Part shown: positions 61,294-64,000 of the stretch, in pieces | Numbering within the stretch: position 1 is the stretch's first letter | How the letters are laid out: every line of letters begins with the position of its first letter | Source: Symbiodinium natans | Lineage: Eukaryota; Sar; Dinophyceae; Suessiales; Symbiodiniaceae | Direction: 5' to 3' | Length of the DNA: 64,000 bases | Assembly (NCBI GenBank): GCA_905221605.1 | Contig: CAJNDS010000746.1 | Span: 307,961 to 371,960, forward strand | Translations under genes and position numbers: made by a program | The notes under the pieces: model-generated | Seen by the model: only the letters and a program-made list of their open reading frames with translations | Database searches by the model: none | What the model was told of the DNA's origin: nothing

Positions 61294-61440
61294 ACTGCGA
61301 ACCCGGTAAACACATCACAGGGACGCCGTTTGTTGGGTTGGTTGCTTGCTACAGAAACCGTGAACCAACAAAAGTGTTTAGGGTTTAGGGTTTAGGGTTT
61401 AGAGCTTAGGGTTTAGGGTACCACCAAGCTCATTCGGCAA
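61294..61440. mobile_element. family C MITE interrupted by TTTAGGG units
   Basis: CGAACCCGGTAAAC and GTTGGGTTGGTTGCTTGCTA at the left, TACCACCAAGCTCATTCGG at the right (eroded). In intact copies the sequence before TACCAC ends AAAGGG; here about five TTTAGGG units (61377-61418) sit exactly at that AGGG. Confidence 0.65.
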
Positions 61441-61707
61441 CAAAGAAAGACAGCTTTGAACAGCGGGTCTTGAAAACTGTTTTGGTTTAGGGTTTGGGCC
61501 AAGGGGATTTGGCTAGGGTTTAGGGTCCAGGGTTCAGGTCGTCAACCATAGACCCTAAACCCTAAACCCTAAACCATAAACCCTAAACAGGGGAAAAGCA
61601 TGTCGAACAAGCGGCGCAGGCGCTGTCTCCAGCAGCGGCACAGCCTGAGAAGAGGGCTTGCTAGGCTTAGGGAGCTTAGGGCTTACGGAGTTTAACCATA
61701 AACCAGA

Positions 61708-61795
61708 TTTAGGGTTTAGGGTTTAGGGTTTAGGGTTTACGGTTTAGGGTTTAGGGTTTAGGGTTGGGATGTTCCCCCTTATACTGAGTCCTTAG
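61708..61795 (+). repeat. TTTAGGG array ending in a half family E MITE
   Basis: About eight units (61708-61763), then TTGGGATGTTCCCCCTTATA and CTGAGTCCTTA; the right half of the element is missing. Confidence 0.75.
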
Positions 61796-62143
61796 GTTTA
61801 GGGCTTAGGGAGCTTTTAGGAGTCTAGGGTGTAGGGAAAGCGTGCACAGGGAGCTCAGGGCATGAGGAGCTTCGGGACCGGGCCACGCAACCCCCACGCC
61901 CAGCCCTTAAGTCCTATTCACGAAGCTAACTATACATCAGGGACCCTAAACCCTAGACCCTAAACCCTAAACCCTACACCCTAAACCCCAAATCCTAAAC
62001 CCTAAACCCTAAACCCGAAAAAAAGAAATCTAAACCATAAATCCTGAACGAGACCGTGGAAATTCACCTGAAGGTTGCTCGCGGAGATCACCCAGTGCCG
62101 GGTGTGGGGATTCCAGTAAATGCCAAAAAGTTGGAACCCCCAG

Positions 62144-62290
62144 GGTCCATGTACCTAACTATTATATACTATAGGGTTTAGGGTTTAGGGTTTAGGGCTA
62201 GGGTTTAGGATCCATGTACCTAATGATTATAAACTTGGGCCTTAAAGTACCTTCTATACAGGGGCTTTAGGGCCCAAGTATCTAATAATG
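62144..62290. mobile_element. family A MITE interrupted by a telomere tract, end duplicated
   Basis: 62146-62170 (TCCATGTACCTAACTATTAT, then ATACT) and 62211-62235 match at 22 of 25 bases and flank TTTAGGG units (62172-62210). The right arm GGGCCCAAGTATCTAATAAT follows at 62270. Confidence 0.75.
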
Positions 62291-62899
62291 GAACATCCAT
62301 ATCCCCATACCCAAAAGGTATACCAAAGGGAAGCCAAGCTCCCTAATCATCCTTCGACCATGTTCCAACTTTCTGGAGTTACTGTAGGTTAAGTCTAGGA
62401 TTTAGGGTTTTTAGGGTTGTTTAGGGTTTAGGATTTGGGTATCGTGGCTCTCTCAATCTCTTTTCTGTCTTCAGTCCTTCCCCAATTCAAGGGCGCAACA
62501 GTTTAACAGTACTGCTGACACAACCCGGTTTAGGGTTAAGGGGTTGCGGTTTAGGGTTTCGCATTAACATTATAGTCACGCTGCTGTGGGTCAAGCATCG
62601 CTGGGGGATGCGTGAAGATGCTAACCCGCACGTGATGAGCCACAGAGTGTAGGGTTCACGGTTTAGGGTTTAGGGTTCAGGGTGTAGGGTTTAGGGTGTA
62701 GGGTTTAGGGTTTAGAGTTTAGGGTTCAAGAGCTCCTGGTCGAGCAGTCTCTCGTTTAGGCTCGTTGTTTAGAACATCGAAAAAACACCCACCCACACGA
62801 AGTTCCCAGAACATTAAGAAATACAAAGCTTCTTCCCTTTTATCAGGATGGATCAACAACAAAATTAATGACCACCACTTAACAGACGAGGAGGTTGAG

Positions 62900-63315
62900 G
62901 CCTTGAGGCCCTGAAACCCTAAACACCAGGTGAGGCCGTGAAACCCGAAACACCCGGGCTTGAGGCCCTGAAACCCTGAACACCAGGCCTTGAGGCCCTG
63001 GAACCCTAAACACCACGGCTTGAGGCCCTGGAACCCTAAACAGCAGGCCTTGACGCCCTGAAACCCTAAACACCAGGCCTTGAGGATCTGAAACCCTGAA
63101 CACCCGGCCTTGAGGCCCTGAAACCCTAAACACCAGGCCTTGAGGCCCTGGAACCCTAAACGCCCGGGCTTGAGGCCCTGAAACCCTAAACAGCAGGCCT
63201 TGAGGCCCTGGAACCCTAAACACCCGGGCTTGAGGCCCTGAAACCCTAAACACCAGGGCTTGAGGCCCTGGAAACCATAAACACCAGGCCTTGAGGCCCT
63301 GAAACCCTAAATGTG
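62900..63315 (-). repeat. 30-bp minisatellite, about 13-14 copies
   Basis: Unit CCTTGAGGCCCTGAAACCCT then AAACACCAGG, containing a telomere-like AAACCCTAAAC. As 30 is a multiple of three, the minus strand is open as a 10-residue repeat (FRVSGPQGLV). No spacer variation, so not CRISPR. Confidence 0.95.
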
Positions 63316-63361
63316 GGTTTAGGGTTTAGGGTCTCAAGGGTTTAGGGTCTCAGGGGAATTT

Positions 63362-63760
63362 TTGGGCCTTGCCCACGAATTCTTGGGGCTTGCCCACGAA
63401 TTCTTGGGCCTTGCCTACGAATTTTTGGGCCTTGCCCACGAAGTTTTGATCCTTGCCCACGAATTTTTGATCCTTGCCCACGAATGTTTGGGCCTTGCCC
63501 ACGAATTTCTGGGCCTTGCCCACGAATTTTTAGGCCTTGCCCACGAACCAAAAGGCCCAACAATTCGTGGGCAAGGCCCAAATATTCTAGGCTGCCCAGA
63601 AACCTAGGTTTAAAAAGGGTGTTTTTTTGCTTAAAGGGGTTTATAAGGGAACCCAAATCCCCCAAAAAGGGAATAAGGGTACTACTGTGCATCCTAGTAT
63701 TCGTGGGCAAGGCCCAAAATCCGCATGTTGGGCCTTGCCCACGAAGACCATGAAGGCTTA
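63362..63760. repeat. 21-bp repeat array with inverted copies
   Basis: Unit GGGCCTTGCCCACGAATTTT plus one base, about nine direct copies to 63548, then inverted copies (AATTCGTGGGCAAGGCCC) at 63561 and 63699, then a direct one at 63730. The direct part can pair with the inverted part. Confidence 0.92.
63587..63697. mobile_element. family D MITE with TATT duplication inside the 21-bp repeats
   Basis: CTAGGCTGCCCAGAAACCTA to GTACTACTGTGCATCCTAG. TATT lies on both sides (63583-63586 and 63698-63701), and excision restores a repeat unit. Confidence 0.85.
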
Positions 63761-63834
63761 TAATTATATGGTAGGAGAGGTTTAGGGTTTAGGGTTTAGG
63801 GTTCAGGGTTCAGGGTTCAGGGTTTGGTGCTCTA

Positions 63835-63925
63835 GGGTTCGAGACGACCTTCCCCACACTACAAAGCTCTTGTGTGTAGATCACCAAGGTCACCTTGCTC
63901 GACTTAACCCAGGCACCCAGGACCG
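63835..63925 (-). other. island, possible coding scrap
   Basis: Minus frame LGAWVKSSKVTLVIYTQE then LCSVGKVVSN, about 30 codons between opposite telomere tracts. Confidence 0.33.
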
Positions 63926-63928
63926 TAA

Positions 63929-64000
63929 ATCCTAAACCCTAAACCCTAAACCCTAAACCCTAAACCCTAAACCCTAAACCCTAAACCCTAAACCCTAAAC
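63929..64000 (-). repeat. CCCTAAA array running off the window
   Basis: At least ten units, continuing past the right edge. Confidence 0.97.

Noticed and set aside
62900-63760. CRISPR array
   Set aside because: Units are contiguous with no unique spacers, no cas genes, and the DNA is eukaryotic.
63929-64000. True chromosome end
   Set aside because: CCCTAAA at the right edge would point inward for a right end, and dozens of similar internal tracts exist; the sequence simply continues.
1-64000. tRNA, rRNA or spliced-leader genes
   Set aside because: I looked for cloverleaf-like B-box words, rRNA cores and the dinoflagellate spliced-leader sequence and saw nothing convincing; a covariance-model scan could still find a tRNA.
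1-64000. Whole window as an assembly artefact of collapsed telomeric reads
   Set aside because: Unique islands and intact MITEs with target duplications argue for real DNA, though individual array lengths may be wrong; only long reads can settle each junction.

Overview
The window looks like nuclear DNA of a eukaryote, most likely an alveolate alga (dinoflagellate or chromerid). This rests on dozens of tracts of the 7-bp telomere unit TTTAGGG/CCCTAAA in both orientations, no compact operons, no convincing complete gene, and scraps of eukaryote-type proteins (sirtuin, LINE-type reverse transcriptase, ABC-type P-loop). TTTAGGG is also the telomere unit of plants, many green algae and some stramenopiles, so the assignment is only probable. 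The KRPAA/RPAA-rich stretch at 45.7-46.2 kb and the G/C-ending codons of the best coding scrap (58.2 kb) lean weakly to a dinoflagellate.

Layout. Bases 1-2.2 kb hold a frame-broken minus-strand gene-like region. From 2.8 kb to the end the sequence is a mosaic of three materials: (i) interstitial telomere-unit tracts of 20-260 bp, including locally homogenised variants (TTTGGGG, CCCCTAAA, CCCTGAA, CCCTACAAA); (ii) about fifteen families of short, roughly 75-250 bp terminal-inverted-repeat elements (MITE-like), often broken or nested; (iii) short GC-rich islands of 60-400 bp that look like pieces of coding sequence. Distinct repeat zones are a foldback element (30.8-31.4 kb), a roughly 300-bp C-tract block (36.2-36.5 kb), a 9-bp GC minisatellite (42.9-43.2 kb), five different abutting tandem arrays (52.4-54.5 kb) and two minisatellites at 62.9-63.8 kb. 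Recognisable gene remnants are a decayed gene with one frameshift (3.6-3.9 kb), a GHSLG-type hydrolase scrap (19.7-20.0 kb), an ABC-type P-loop scrap (21.1 kb), a reverse transcriptase piece (37.5-37.9 kb), a Cys-rich zinc-ribbon-like piece (45.7-46.2 kb), a sirtuin piece (51.8-52.1 kb) and an aromatic-rich coding scrap (58.2 kb).

How it fits together. No pathway or operon is present. The pattern of interest is the relation between telomere tracts and everything else: telomere-unit tracts sit inside otherwise recognisable MITEs, and at four places the same 20-40 bp flank is found on both sides of a tract. This is what would be expected if telomere sequence had been inserted at staggered chromosome breaks whose ends were filled in. 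The reverse also occurs: one MITE sits inside a telomere tract with a TA duplication. My reading, an inference, is a break-and-patch landscape in which gene fragments and mobile elements are sutured by telomeric DNA.

Strand convention: '+' for a telomere-unit tract means TTTAGGG reads on the given strand, '-' means CCCTAAA does. Copy numbers and boundaries were counted by eye and are approximate.
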